From Pseudomonadota bacterium (GTDB lineage: Bacteria > Myxococcota > Myxococcia > Myxococcales > Myxococcaceae), in the NCBI GenBank assembly GCA_023426545.1, contig JAFAAN010000066.1:62001-126000 (forward strand): DNA of 64,000 nt, written 5' to 3'. Below, piece after piece: positions 1 to 10,375 of this stretch (its first letter is position 1; every line of letters starts with the position of its first letter). The notes beneath the pieces are model-generated. The model made no database searches. It worked only from the letters and a program-made list of their open reading frames with translations, and was not told the origin of the DNA. Position numbers and translations under genes: made by a program.

Positions 1-168
1 CCGAGGGGAGCAGGGCATTCCAGGACCCGTGAGTATTTCTCGCCGATGCTGTCCTGGATGACTCCAGGTAGGTCCTGTGAATCATTTTGCGAGAGGAACG
101 TTTGGTTGTTTTGATATTATGATGTCGCAAACGCAGCTCGGTACGTGCGCTCACAGCGAGAGGGATAG

Positions 169-1794
169 ATGGCTCCGGAATCCGTTGATGTCATCATCGT
201 GGGTTGTGGTCCGGTCGGGGCGATGGCCGCGAACCTCCTGGGACAGCAGGGGGTGCGGACGCTGGTGGTGGAGCGGGAGTCCACGCCGCATGGTCAGTCG
301 CGCGCCTTCAGCCTGGATGACGAGGGCCAGCGCATCTTCCAGTCGGCGGGGCTGGTGGGGGACCTCGGCCCGGGGTTCTTCCCGTGCAAGCGGCTCCAGT
401 ACCTGAACGACTCGCTCCGCTCCCTGGCGGAGGTGGACTTCCTCGGGTTGGACCGGCCCTTCGGCTACGTTCCGGCCGCCTTCTTCCAGCAGCCGCGCAT
501 GGAGGCGGCGCTGCGGCGGGGGATGCAGCGCTTCCCGCACGTGACGCTGTGGCTGGGCCATGAGGTGGAGTCCTTCGTCCAGGACGAAGACGGCATCACC
601 GTGCGCGTGACGAGCCTGTCGGAGCAGCGCGCGGTCAACGTGCGGGCGCGCTACCTGCTCGCGTGTGATGGCGCGCACAGCTCCATTCGCCGGCGGCTGG
701 GCCTGAAGCTGGAAGGGACGACGGCGCTGGAGCACTCGCTGGCCATCACCGTGAAGACGGCGTCCCCGAAGCCGGAGATTGCCAGCTACCTGTGCGGCCC
801 GGTGCGCCGTGGCTTCATCGCGCGGACCTCCGATGACGAGATCCGGATGGACGTCATCCTGGAGCCGGACGCGAACCTGAAGGAAGCGCGCGAGCTCGAC
901 AACGTGCGGCGCATCATCGGCCACTACGTGGACCTGTCGACCGTGGAGCTCGACTCGGTGAAGATCTTCTCGTACCACAGCCGGATGTCCGAGAAGTGGC
1001 GCGTGGGGCGCGTGTTCCTCCTGGGGGATGCGGCCCACCTGATGCCGCCGTTCCTCGGGCAGGGCCTGTGCGCGGGCCTCCGTGACGCGGCGAACCTGTC
1101 CTGGAAGCTGGGGATGGTGCTCGCGGGCGCGGCGGATGCGGACCTGCTCGACACCTACGAGGTGGAGCGGCGGGGCCACGTGGCGGAGATCATCCGCGGC
1201 TCGGATGCCATGGGCCGGGTGATGATGTCCGGCGGACGGGTGACGGCCCGCGCGCGCAACGCGCTCATCCAGATTCTCTACCGGCTGCCGGTGACGGGGG
1301 ACTTCATCCGCCAGTACAAGGCGAAGCCGCAGCTGCCGCTGCGGCGGGGATTCATGGTGGGCACTGCCCGCGGGAAGGGGGGCGCGCCGCAGGGCTCCTA
1401 CTTCCCGCAGCCAAGCGTGGAGCGGCCGGACGGCACGACGGCGCTGCTGGACGACTGCCTGGGCGAGGGCTTCGTGGTGCTCACGCGCCCCGGCGCGCCC
1501 CAGGAGGCCCAGCGCGAGGCGCAGGCGCTGGCGGACGAGCTGGGCGCGCGGTGGCTGCGGGTGGCACCGGCCGCGCGGGCCGGAGCCTGCGGGCCGGATG
1601 CGGTGGTGGACCTGGAGGGCCGCCTGGGCGCGTGGTTCGCGCAGTACGGGGCCGACCTCGTGGTGCTCCGCCCGGACCACTACGTGTACGGCGTGTCCGG
1701 CGGCGGGACGCGAGGCCCCCTCCTGGGCTCGCTCAAGGGCCGCGTCCGTCCTCACACGCGGGTGAATCGCGCGGAGGTCCGGCGGGCGGGCTGA
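169..1794 (+). CDS. FAD-dependent aromatic-ring monooxygenase (MhpA/PHBH-like)
   Basis: Predicted class A flavoprotein hydroxylase of 541 residues that would insert one oxygen atom into a phenolic substrate using NAD(P)H. The N-terminal dinucleotide fold carries GCGPVG near residue 12. The DG motif (LACDGAHSSIRRRLG) lies near residue 165, and the second FAD motif (LLGDAAHLMPPFLGQGL) near residue 285. The C-terminal thioredoxin-like extension after about residue 400 is the layout of MhpA-type 3-(3-hydroxyphenyl)propionate hydroxylases. The ATG is preceded by GAGAGGG at a good distance. No ring-cleavage dioxygenase or hydrolase is adjacent, so a complete catabolic pathway is not encoded here. 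Tailoring of a secondary metabolite is an equally possible role. The family is clear; the substrate is not. Confidence 0.88.
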   Translation: MAPESVDVIIVGCGPVGAMAANLLGQQGVRTLVVERESTPHGQSRAFSLDDEGQRIFQSAGLVGDLGPGFFPCKRLQYLNDSLRSLAEVDFLGLDRPFGYVPAAFFQQPRMEAALRRGMQRFPHVTLWLGHEVESFVQDEDGITVRVTSLSEQRAVNVRARYLLACDGAHSSIRRRLGLKLEGTTALEHSLAITVKTASPKPEIASYLCGPVRRGFIARTSDDEIRMDVILEPDANLKEARELDNVRRIIGHYVDLSTVELDSVKIFSYHSRMSEKWRVGRVFLLGDAAHLMPPFLGQGLCAGLRDAANLSWKLGMVLAGAADADLLDTYEVERRGHVAEIIRGSDAMGRVMMSGGRVTARARNALIQILYRLPVTGDFIRQYKAKPQLPLRRGFMVGTARGKGGAPQGSYFPQPSVERPDGTTALLDDCLGEGFVVLTRPGAPQEAQREAQALADELGARWLRVAPAARAGACGPDAVVDLEGRLGAWFAQYGADLVVLRPDHYVYGVSGGGTRGPLLGSLKGRVRPHTRVNRAEVRRAG

Positions 1795-1867
1795 AGCGGC
1801 GCGCGCGGAGGTGTCTCGGCAGGTGGGCGCCCGGGCCGGGGCGCCTGGAACGTCGTTGTTGCGAGGC

Positions 1868-2611
1868 TCAGGCCGCGGCGGCCTGGACCAGCTTGCCGGC
1901 GCGATCCACGCAGTCGCCCAGGAAGCGCAGGTAGATGTCGAGCGCGCTCGCACCCGTCTTCGCGATGAGGGGCGCCTTGTCCGGGACCTGCGACAGGAGC
2001 TTGCCCAGCATCACCTCGTTGAGCGCGGTGTGGCCCACGTCGATCTCCGTGTGCTCCTTCAGGAAGGACATGCCCTGGAGGATCTCCTCGCCGCAGACGC
2101 GCTTGGCCTGCTCCAGCAGCGGGGGGCCGATGATGGTGGAGAGGCTCTCGATTTCGTACTCGATGGCCACCTGAGCCGCCGGCATGGCTCCGGCGATGGT
2201 GTCCTCGTGAATCTCCCGGTACTCCTTCATGGCCTGCGTGGGCGGCTGGGCCATCAGCTCCTCGGCGTCCAGCTTGGGGCTGCGGCGCTCGTTCCACCGG
2301 GCCACCAGGTGCTTGGCGTCCTCGATCATCATCAGGTGGTGGCCGGCCTCGTGCTTGGCGTGGGCGATGAGCTTCTGGCCCACGTCGTCCAGGCCCACCT
2401 TGACTGTGGCCTCACCCGCGCGGCGAATCCAACCGTCCACCGGCTCCGTCATGTAGACGCCCAGGGAGTTCCACGTGATGAGGAACGCCTCGAAGAGCGC
2501 GGGATCGGCCTTCTCGTCCAGCAGGGCCTTCAGCTTGGAGTCCGTCTTGATGCGCTCTCGGACCGAGGTCAGGTGATGGGTGTACAGCTCCTCCACGAGT
2601 TGCTTGCTCAT
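1868..2611 (-). CDS. Heme-oxygenase-like (HDO/TenA-type) iron-binding protein
   Basis: All-helical protein of 247 residues. Histidine and acidic residues are spaced as in heme-oxygenase-like diiron oxidases. A cluster near residues 84-97 contains KHEAGHHLMMIED, a glutamate pair lies in EYEIES near 150, and a third cluster HTEIDVGH near 190 gives an H..D..H pattern. Family knowledge places such proteins among non-heme diiron oxidases and oxygenases acting on small molecules, amino acids or fatty acids. The substrate here cannot be inferred. It starts 5 bp after the stop of the upstream PilZ gene on the same strand, so the two are almost certainly co-transcribed. It converges on the flavin monooxygenase gene. 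No encapsulin targeting motif is present. Metal binding and catalysis are inferred, not proven. Confidence 0.7.
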   Translation of the reverse strand: MSKQLVEELYTHHLTSVRERIKTDSKLKALLDEKADPALFEAFLITWNSLGVYMTEPVDGWIRRAGEATVKVGLDDVGQKLIAHAKHEAGHHLMMIEDAKHLVARWNERRSPKLDAEELMAQPPTQAMKEYREIHEDTIAGAMPAAQVAIEYEIESLSTIIGPPLLEQAKRVCGEEILQGMSFLKEHTEIDVGHTALNEVMLGKLLSQVPDKAPLIAKTGASALDIYLRFLGDCVDRAGKLVQAAAA

Positions 2612-2616
2612 GTTCG

Positions 2617-4830
2617 TTACCCCTGGCGAGTGTTGGGCGCGTTGCGACGCCCGATGGAGACTTCACTGATGTGTTCGAGATAGTCGGGGATCAGCTTCGC
2701 GGAGATGATCCACAGGTACGGGTCCGGTCCGGAGCGGATGCCGGCTTCCTGTACGTACTGCCCGCCCTCGTCCTCACAGAGATAGTGGAACGAGCGGCGG
2801 TTGCGGGCGGCGTACCAGCGGCGCGCCGCATCCACGAGGGCGACGTAGGTCGACGGCCCCGCGTCGCTCAGGGGGAACAGCCGCGCCATGTCGAGCAGGC
2901 TGTAGAGGTTCAGGCCCTGCTGGCCCAGGTCCAGGACGACGGCGGCCACGGCCACGCCGTTGCGCCGCGCCACCAGCACCTCGCGCTCGCGCTCCAGGCC
3001 GAACCCGCCCCACTGGCTCTGGACGGCGCGCATGTCGATGCGGTCGCGCGTGAAGTCGAGCGCCTCCACGTAGCAGGAGGGCCGCGTGCGGGCGATGGAC
3101 GTGGTGAGCAGCGTCAGCTCGGCGGACGTCGCCGGGCCAATGGAGATGCCCTCGTGCAGGCGGCCCGTCTGCTCGGAGGTGAAGACCTCCAGCATGTGGA
3201 CCTGACGCGAGTAGGCCAGGTCCGGGTTGAGCGCCATGTAGCGCTCGGCGTAGCGGACGTGCGCCCGCGAAATCCAGGGGTTGAGCCCCTCGGCGTACGC
3301 CAGGAACCAGCGGAAGTCAGGGTCGCTCTGGGGGTGCTCGAAGCAGCGCACGTACAGGTCGTGCATGATGCGGCCCGGCTCCAGTCCCCTGACCGCCGGC
3401 TTGCCCGGGCGCTTCGCCACCTGGTGGATGAGCCAGGTGTGCTGGTACGCCTTCATCGAGGAGAGCGTCGCCTCGGGGCCGCGCTCCGAGGGCCACACGG
3501 CCTGACAGAAGAGCTGGGGAACTTCCGCGGAGCGCTTCGCCATGAAGGCGAATTCCTTCTTCAGGCGGTCGAACTCCTCGGACGGCTTGCCCGCGAGGCT
3601 GAAGAAGCCGGAGAGGTTGAAGACGTCCCAGAGGCCCTCGAGCTGCTGGTCGGCGGTGCAGGTGTTGGGGTTGGCCGTCTGGGAGATGTAGCGGACCCAG
3701 CGCGCCTCCTCGGAGGAGTAGGGCGCCACGCTCAGGCCGCACAGCACCGTGCCGTCCGCGCGCGGGCTGGTGATGTAGCGCACCTCGCCCCGCAGGCTGA
3801 TGGACTGGCCGTCGTGGGTGTGCAGCTCGAGCAGCGGCGGCAGCAGGCCGGGGAAGAGCAGGTCCTCCGGACGGCAGCGGATGCACAGGCCGGAGAAGGA
3901 CAGGTCCGCCACCGAGCGCTCCATCTCACCCAGCTCGCGCCACAGCGGGTGGTGGAACGTCACCCGCACGCCCTCGGGGGCCGCGATGCGGCGGTGCCAG
4001 CGGTGACGGATGCGGAAGAGCACGTCCGGCATCGGGGTGATGAGCCGGTGGCCGTCCGCCGTGCCCACCTCCAGCTTCATGCGGTGCGCGCTGTTGTGGC
4101 CGATGACGTCGATGTCGTAGGGCGCCTCGCCCCAGTCCACGTCCGGGTCCTCGGCGTGCCACTCCAGGCGGCGCGAATCCGGCGACAGGCGCTGGAGGAC
4201 GACGCGGACGGTGCGGCCCATGCGGCGCAGCACGCCCTTGTTGCCGCCGGTGCTGATGGCCATGAGGATGGCGCGGATGCGCTCGGCCTCGTCGATGGTG
4301 TCCTGCACCGGCAGGGCCGACGCCGCGGGCTCCGCCACGCCCCGCTTCAGCGCGTCCGCCAGGAGCGACAGAATCTGCCGGCCCTGCTCCAGGGAGACGC
4401 TCACCAGTTGCAGCCCCACGGGCGCGCTGGCCGTCTCCGCGTCCGTGCGGATGAAGGCGCCGTGGATGGGGCCCAGCGTCACACCGCAGCCCGACAGATA
4501 GATGGGGAAGGTGCGGTGCTCCAACGCCTCCACCTTGCCCTGGGGCATCACCCACACCACGGTGGGGCTCAGGCGCGTCACCACGCCGATGACACCGTCC
4601 GGCGTGCCCACGGAGCAGGTGATGGCGTCAACGCCGGTCCCGTGCAGGGAGTAACCCGAGTCATCCAGCGCCGCCTCGGCGGGCGGGAGCGGAATCACAT
4701 TGAATAGAGCGTCACGACTGCGGAACTCCACCGACCGACGGTCGGAGAGCGGGTTTCCCCCTTCCATGACAAGGCGCCCCCTTCTCCGGTGCTGAGGAAC
4801 GCTCGAGGCAGTCGTTGAGATGGCAAGCAC
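2617..4830 (-). CDS. PilZ-domain protein with C-terminal acyltransferase-like region
   Basis: Protein of about 737 residues. A PilZ signature is visible: an Arg-rich RHRWHRR near residue 273 and DLSFSG near residue 309, matching the RxxxR and [D/N]xSxxG elements that bind cyclic-di-GMP. The N-terminal 250 residues are unassigned. From about residue 520 the sequence resembles GNAT/FemX-type acyltransferase folds (a stretch around LVARRNGVAVAAVVLDLG), but this is tentative. The start is the GTG at 4830: GGAGG sits 7 bases upstream and a good promoter lies about 60 bp further up. An ATG at 4767 is the alternative, and in-frame ATGs at 4890, 4893 and 5070 overlap or precede the promoter. It forms an operon with the HDO-type gene downstream. 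A second-messenger-controlled modification enzyme is the working guess. Confidence 0.72.
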   Translation of the reverse strand: MLAISTTASSVPQHRRRGRLVMEGGNPLSDRRSVEFRSRDALFNVIPLPPAEAALDDSGYSLHGTGVDAITCSVGTPDGVIGVVTRLSPTVVWVMPQGKVEALEHRTFPIYLSGCGVTLGPIHGAFIRTDAETASAPVGLQLVSVSLEQGRQILSLLADALKRGVAEPAASALPVQDTIDEAERIRAILMAISTGGNKGVLRRMGRTVRVVLQRLSPDSRRLEWHAEDPDVDWGEAPYDIDVIGHNSAHRMKLEVGTADGHRLITPMPDVLFRIRHRWHRRIAAPEGVRVTFHHPLWRELGEMERSVADLSFSGLCIRCRPEDLLFPGLLPPLLELHTHDGQSISLRGEVRYITSPRADGTVLCGLSVAPYSSEEARWVRYISQTANPNTCTADQQLEGLWDVFNLSGFFSLAGKPSEEFDRLKKEFAFMAKRSAEVPQLFCQAVWPSERGPEATLSSMKAYQHTWLIHQVAKRPGKPAVRGLEPGRIMHDLYVRCFEHPQSDPDFRWFLAYAEGLNPWISRAHVRYAERYMALNPDLAYSRQVHMLEVFTSEQTGRLHEGISIGPATSAELTLLTTSIARTRPSCYVEALDFTRDRIDMRAVQSQWGGFGLEREREVLVARRNGVAVAAVVLDLGQQGLNLYSLLDMARLFPLSDAGPSTYVALVDAARRWYAARNRRSFHYLCEDEGGQYVQEAGIRSGPDPYLWIISAKLIPDYLEHISEVSIGRRNAPNTRQG

Positions 4831-5161
4831 AGTAGTTCCTCCCTGCTCCAGCGGGCCCGCGTTAGGCGGCGAATCGCTATAGGTCCGCATCATACGGATT
4901 CCCGAGGAACAGTCAAATCGGATTTGTGCAGTCAGGCTGTTTTCTGGCTGGCGGAATGGACGTCCGTGGGTCGCAGATGACAACAGCCCATTTCCAAGTC
5001 TCGCGAAGCGGTGCTGCGAGCGCGCACTCATACGGCCAGAATGTCGCGCGGCTGTAATGTCATAAGTCAAGCAGCGCGTGCGGACTTTCTCGTAGTGAAA
5101 TGGAGATCGTCAGACGCCGCGGGTACAGTCCCACCAGAACTGCCAGCGAGAGGTGAGAGGG
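4831..5161. other. Divergent intergenic region between PilZ and HATPase-like genes
   Basis: A 331-bp region without a credible gene, somewhat richer in A/T than the flanks. It holds the minus-strand promoter described separately. On the plus strand an AT-rich stretch near 5054-5068 (TGTAATGTCATAAG) could hold the -10 of the rightward gene, but no convincing -35 was found. Nothing else is recognised. Confidence 0.5.
4889..4916 (-). promoter_or_regulatory. Sigma70-type promoter for the PilZ/HDO operon
   Basis: On the minus strand, TTGACT (4916-4911) is followed after 16 bases by TATGAT (4894-4889). Both hexamers match the vegetative consensus at five of six positions, which is unusual in this GC-rich sequence. 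Transcription would begin near 4880, giving a leader of about 50 bases before the GTG at 4830. This rules out the longer in-frame starts at 5070 and 4893. Confidence 0.6.
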
Positions 5162-5725
5162 ATGAGCGCTGTCGTGAACGCCGTGGGAGGAGCGGAGACC
5201 TTCGAGCAGGTCCAACGAACGCTCAACGAGCGCGCGGCGATGCTGGCGTCGGTGGATGGACCAGACGTACTCCGCGTGGACGTGGCGGACGTTGTCTGTA
5301 ATGCGGTGGAGCTCCTCTCCGCGACGCGACGCTTGCGGGGAATCCAGCTCTCGCTGGAGCTGCCCGAGGAGCCAGTCCCGGCGCACGTCAGCCACCGCCG
5401 GCTCCAGCAGGTGGTGTTGTTGCTGTTGGCGCACGCCGCGGACGCGGCGGACGGGCAGGGCGTTCGCGTGGTGGTGGAGCCCGCGGATGACTTCGGAGAG
5501 CTGCCGTCGCGCTTCCAGTTCCAGGTCTCCGGGGCGCGGCTCTCCGCGCGGGAGCTCCAGGCCGTCCTCCTGTCACCGATGCTGGTGGGGCCGCTGCACC
5601 GCAAGCTCGCGAGGGCCCGGGAGTTGACGGAGGCCATCGGCGGGACGTTGACGGTGGCGAGCGACGCGGAGCGGGGCCTCACCGTGACGGTGGAGCTGCC
5701 CCCGCCGGGCATGCTGAGTTGGTAG
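5162..5725 (+). CDS. Small degenerate histidine-kinase-like ATPase protein
   Basis: Protein of 187 residues that looks like the C-terminal part of a histidine kinase standing alone. RLQQVVLLLLAHAADA near residue 79 mirrors the N-box (usually R..QV..NLL.NA.DA), but the Asn that coordinates magnesium is replaced. The later G boxes (normally DxGxG and GxGxG) are not recognisable. A closing segment, TEAIGGTLTVASDAERGLTVTVELP, resembles the end of an HATPase domain. There is no phospho-accepting His region, sensor or membrane segment. It is therefore likely a non-catalytic relative that binds a partner kinase or regulator. The ATG at 5162 has GAGAGG at good spacing; a GTG nine bases upstream is less likely. 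A rho-independent terminator follows. Confidence 0.62.
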   Translation: MSAVVNAVGGAETFEQVQRTLNERAAMLASVDGPDVLRVDVADVVCNAVELLSATRRLRGIQLSLELPEEPVPAHVSHRRLQQVVLLLLAHAADAADGQGVRVVVEPADDFGELPSRFQFQVSGARLSARELQAVLLSPMLVGPLHRKLARARELTEAIGGTLTVASDAERGLTVTVELPPPGMLSW

Positions 5726-5771
5726 GCCGGGTGGGCTTGCGAGCCCGCGGCTGATCCATGGATGCAGGACG

Positions 5772-5806
5772 GGAGGGCGGGCCCCTGCGGCCTGGCCCTC
5801 CTTTTT
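5772..5806 (+). terminator. Rho-independent terminator after the HATPase-like gene
   Basis: GGAGGGC (5772-5778) pairs with GCCCTCC (5795-5801) around a 16-base loop and is followed directly by five T residues. It separates the HATPase-like gene from icd. Confidence 0.7.
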
Positions 5807-5925
5807 CGTTCCACGCGCGGGAATGCCGGCGGGGTGTGCCGTGCGCGTGTCGAGGGGCGCCGTCATTGCCGCGCCCGGCCGCTGGCTCCGATAAGTCGTT
5901 CCATCCGAGCGCGTGGCCAAACTCC

Positions 5926-5954
5926 TTGACGTCAGGAAGCGGGTTCTCGACTAT
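5926..5954 (+). promoter_or_regulatory. Weak candidate promoter for icd
   Basis: TTGACG (5926-5931) followed after 17 bases by GACTAT (5949-5954), about 45 bp before the icd start. The -35 is good and the -10 poor, so this is only a candidate. Confidence 0.27.
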
Positions 5955-6000
5955 CCCGCGCCGATTCTTACACGGTCACACCTTCTCAGGAGCACATCCA

Positions 6001-7298
<1,298 letters not shown>

Positions 7299-7331
7299 TC
7301 CCCTCCTGGGGGACCAGGGAGAAGCGAATCC

Positions 7332-8276
7332 ATGGCTCAGAATGGCAAGAAGAAGATCAGCCTCATCGGCGGCGGTCAGATCGGCGGCAACCTGGCGCTG
7401 CTCGCCGTGCAGAAGTCGCTCGGTGACGTGGTGCTCTTCGACATCCCGGCGGCCGAGGGGCTGGTCAAGGGCAAGGCGCTGGACATCAACCAGCTGTCCG
7501 CCGTCGATGGTTATGACTGCCGGGTGACGGGCACCACCGACTGGAAGGACGTGGCCGGCTCGGACGTCATCATCATCACCGCCGGCGTTCCGCGGAAGCC
7601 GGGCATGTCCCGCGAGGACCTGCTCGACATCAACCTGAAGATCATGACGGACGTGGCGGGCAACATCAAGCAGCACGCCCCCAACGCCTTCGTGATCAAC
7701 GTGGCCAACCCGCTGGACGCGATGGTGTACGCGCTCCACAAGATCTCCGGCCTGCCCAAGCACATGGTGGCGGGCATGGCGGGCGTGCTGGACACCAGCC
7801 GCTTCAAGTGCTTCGTCGCCGAGGCGCTCGGCTGCTCCATCCGTGACGTGGAGGCCCTGGTCCTGGGCGGCCACGGCGACGACATGGTCCCGCTCGTCCG
7901 CCACAGCACCGTGGGCGGCGTGCCCCTGACGGAGCTGATCGCCAAGGACAAGCTGGACGCCATCATCAAGCGCACCCGTGAGGGTGGCGCGGAGCTGGTG
8001 GGGCTGTACAAGACGGGCAGCGCCTACTTCGGTCCCGCCGCGTCCGCCATCGCCATGGCGGAGAGCTTCCTGCTGGATCGCAAGCGCGTGCTGCCGGCCG
8101 CCGCCCTCCTCGAGGGCCAGTACGGCATCAGCGGCTACTTCTTCGGCGTGCCGGTGCAGATCGGCGCGGGCGGCGTGGAGAAGATCCACACCGTCGAGCT
8201 GAACGCCGAGGAGAAGGCCAGCCTGGAGAAGTCCTTCCAGTCGGTCAAGAAGACGGTCGACTCCGTCAAGCTGTAG
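7332..8276 (+). CDS. mdh: Malate dehydrogenase (LDH-like type)
   Basis: Oxidises malate to oxaloacetate with NAD. The protein has 314 residues. The nucleotide-binding GGGQIGGNLA is at the N-terminus and is followed by an Asp (VVLFDIP), the mark of NAD rather than NADP preference. The substrate loop PRKPGMSRED contains the Arg that distinguishes malate from lactate dehydrogenases, and the catalytic His is in LGGHGDDMVP. It belongs to the tetrameric LDH-like branch rather than the E. coli dimer type. GGGAG lies upstream of the ATG. It is probably co-transcribed with icd, and a GC-rich hairpin follows the stop. Confidence 0.97.
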   Translation: MAQNGKKKISLIGGGQIGGNLALLAVQKSLGDVVLFDIPAAEGLVKGKALDINQLSAVDGYDCRVTGTTDWKDVAGSDVIIITAGVPRKPGMSREDLLDINLKIMTDVAGNIKQHAPNAFVINVANPLDAMVYALHKISGLPKHMVAGMAGVLDTSRFKCFVAEALGCSIRDVEALVLGGHGDDMVPLVRHSTVGGVPLTELIAKDKLDAIIKRTREGGAELVGLYKTGSAYFGPAASAIAMAESFLLDRKRVLPAAALLEGQYGISGYFFGVPVQIGAGGVEKIHTVELNAEEKASLEKSFQSVKKTVDSVKL

Positions 8277-8297
8277 TCGCTGGACGGGCACCTGTGG

Positions 8298-8318
8298 CCC
8301 GCCGGGAGAACCGGCGGG
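8298..8318 (+). terminator. GC hairpin after mdh
   Basis: CCCGCCGG (8298-8305), loop GAGAA, then CCGGCGGG (8311-8318): a perfect 8-bp stem with no T run. It may attenuate read-through from icd-mdh into sdhA or protect the upstream mRNA end. Confidence 0.45.
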
Positions 8319-8497
8319 TCCGGGCCTGATGCTGTGGATGACGCGGGCTAATCCCCCCGAACGCCATCATTGCAGCGCGTTTTCACCAAGTTAACTAGCC
8401 TGTAGAACTCGCACGGGATGTCCGGGCCCTGGCGCGCCATCTGGCGGGTCGGCTCACGGGAGCAGCGCCCGGCCGTCCGGCAGTCAAGGAGACGATG

Positions 8498-10375
8498 ATG
8501 GCAGCAGCAGCGCGGTTCACGGTGGTGGGCGGCGGTCTCGCCGGGCTGATGACGACGATCAAGCTCGCGGAGGCGGGTCACCATGTGGATGTGCTCTCGC
8601 TCGTCCCGGTCAAGCGTTCCCATTCCGTGTGTGCCCAGGGCGGCATCAACGGCGCGGTGAACACCAAGGGCGAAGGTGATCACCCGGACATCCACGTGAA
8701 GGACACGCTGCGCGGCGGCGACTTCCTCGCGGAGCAGGTGTCCGTGAAGGGCATGTGCTACGCGGCGCCGGGCATCATCTACCTGCTCGACCGCATGGGC
8801 GTGACGTTCAACCGCACCCCGGAAGGCCTGCTCGACTTCCGCCGCTTCGGCGGCACGCTGCACCACCGCACGGCCTTCGCCGGCGCCACCACCGGACAGC
8901 AGCTGCTCTACGCGCTGGACGAGCAGGTGCGCCGCTATGAGGCCGAGGGCAAGGTCACCAAGTACGAGTACTGGGAGTGGCTCGGCATGGTGAAGGACGA
9001 CACCGGGCGCTGCATCGGCAGCGTGGCGGTCGACCTGCGCACCATGGAGATCCGCACCTTCCCGGCCGAGGCGGTCTGCCTGGCCACGGGTGGTCCGGGC
9101 ATCGTCTTCGGGCGCTCCACCAACTCCATCATCAACACCGGCACCGCCGCGGGCCGCGCCTACATGGAGGGCGCGCAGTACGCCAACGGCGAGTTCATCC
9201 AGGTGCACCCCACGTCGATTCCGGGCGAGGACAAGCTCCGCCTGATGAGCGAGTCGGTGCGCGGCGAGGGCGGCCGCGTCTGGGTGCCGCGCAAGAAGGG
9301 GGACACCCGTCCTCCCCAGCAGATCCCGGAGGCGGAGCGCTGGTACTTCCTCGAGGAGAAGTACCCCAAGTACAAGAACCTGGTGCCGCGCGACGTGGCC
9401 ACCCGCGAGATCTTCATGGTCTGCCGCGAGCTGGGCATGGGCATCGGCGGCCGGGACGGCGTCTACCTGGACGTCACGCACATCCCCGCGCCCGTGCTCG
9501 ACGCCAAGATCAAGGGCGTCATGGAGATCTACGAGAAGTTCGTCGGTGACGACCCGCGCAAGGTGCCCATGGTCATCTTCCCGGGCATGCACTACTCCAT
9601 GGGCGGCCTGTTCGTGAACTTCGAGGCGGACCCGAAGACGCTGACGCCGGCCGAGGGCAGCCCGAAGAACCAGTCCACCACCATCCCCGGCCTCTACGCC
9701 GCCGGTGAGGCGGACTACGCCTTCCACGGCGCCAACCGCCTGGGCGCCAACTCGCTGCTGTCGTGCATCTACTCGGGCATGATCGGCGGCCCGGCCATGA
9801 CGTCCTTCGCCAAGAGCCAGTCCACCAGCGCGGCGGCCATGCCGGAGAAGCACTTCCAGGCGGCGAAGCAGTACTGGCAGGAGCGGTTCAACGGCATCCT
9901 GAAGATGAACGGGACGGAGAATCCGTACACGCTCGCCAAGGAGCTGGGCGACACGATGACGGAGAACTGCACCGTCGTCCGCTACAACGACCGCCTGAAG
10001 AAGACGGTCGAGAAGATCCGCGAGCTCAAGGATCGCTGGAAGAACGTCAACGTGCTGGACACGGGCAACGTGGCCAACCGCGCGCTGTCGTACACCAACC
10101 AGCTGTGGAACATGTTCGAGCTGGGCGAGGTCATCGCCACCAGCGCGCTGCTGCGCGACGAGAGCCGCGGCGCCCACTACAAGCCGGACTTCTCGCTCCC
10201 CGAGCCCAAGACGAAGGACCCGACGCAGGATCCCGAGTGGATGAAGCTGTGGCGCGAGCGCCACGAGAAGTGGGCCAAGACGACCATCGCCACGTACAGC
10301 GAGGCCGGTCCGAAGATCCACTACGAGCCCATCGCCACGCCCGTGCTGGACCCCGAGCCGCGCTGGTACGCCTGA
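8498..10375 (+). CDS. sdhA: Succinate dehydrogenase/fumarate reductase flavoprotein subunit
   Basis: Catalytic subunit of complex II (625 residues) that oxidises succinate to fumarate through covalently bound FAD. The FAD fold begins with VVGGGLAGL. SHSVCAQGGINGA contains the segment usually holding the flavin-linked His region. The active-site stretch (TTIPGLYAAGEAD and HGANRLGANSLLSC) lies at residues 390-430. The sequence is of the class shared by Bacillus, Bacteroides and epsilonproteobacterial enzymes, which normally work with a single five-helix diheme anchor. No such anchor gene is present here. The start at 8498 is preferred over 8495 because AAGGAG is six bases before it. Confidence 0.95.
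   Translation: MAAAARFTVVGGGLAGLMTTIKLAEAGHHVDVLSLVPVKRSHSVCAQGGINGAVNTKGEGDHPDIHVKDTLRGGDFLAEQVSVKGMCYAAPGIIYLLDRMGVTFNRTPEGLLDFRRFGGTLHHRTAFAGATTGQQLLYALDEQVRRYEAEGKVTKYEYWEWLGMVKDDTGRCIGSVAVDLRTMEIRTFPAEAVCLATGGPGIVFGRSTNSIINTGTAAGRAYMEGAQYANGEFIQVHPTSIPGEDKLRLMSESVRGEGGRVWVPRKKGDTRPPQQIPEAERWYFLEEKYPKYKNLVPRDVATREIFMVCRELGMGIGGRDGVYLDVTHIPAPVLDAKIKGVMEIYEKFVGDDPRKVPMVIFPGMHYSMGGLFVNFEADPKTLTPAEGSPKNQSTTIPGLYAAGEADYAFHGANRLGANSLLSCIYSGMIGGPAMTSFAKSQSTSAAAMPEKHFQAAKQYWQERFNGILKMNGTENPYTLAKELGDTMTENCTVVRYNDRLKKTVEKIRELKDRWKNVNVLDTGNVANRALSYTNQLWNMFELGEVIATSALLRDESRGAHYKPDFSLPEPKTKDPTQDPEWMKLWRERHEKWAKTTIATYSEAGPKIHYEPIATPVLDPEPRWYA

Noticed and set aside
1868..2611. HDO-type protein as an additional encapsulin cargo
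   Set aside because: No LTVGSL-like targeting motif is found at either end, and the gene lies far from encA.
2671..4707. 678-codon plus-strand open frame over the PilZ gene
   Set aside because: The minus frame has PilZ motifs, a promoter and a ribosome site; the plus frame has none.
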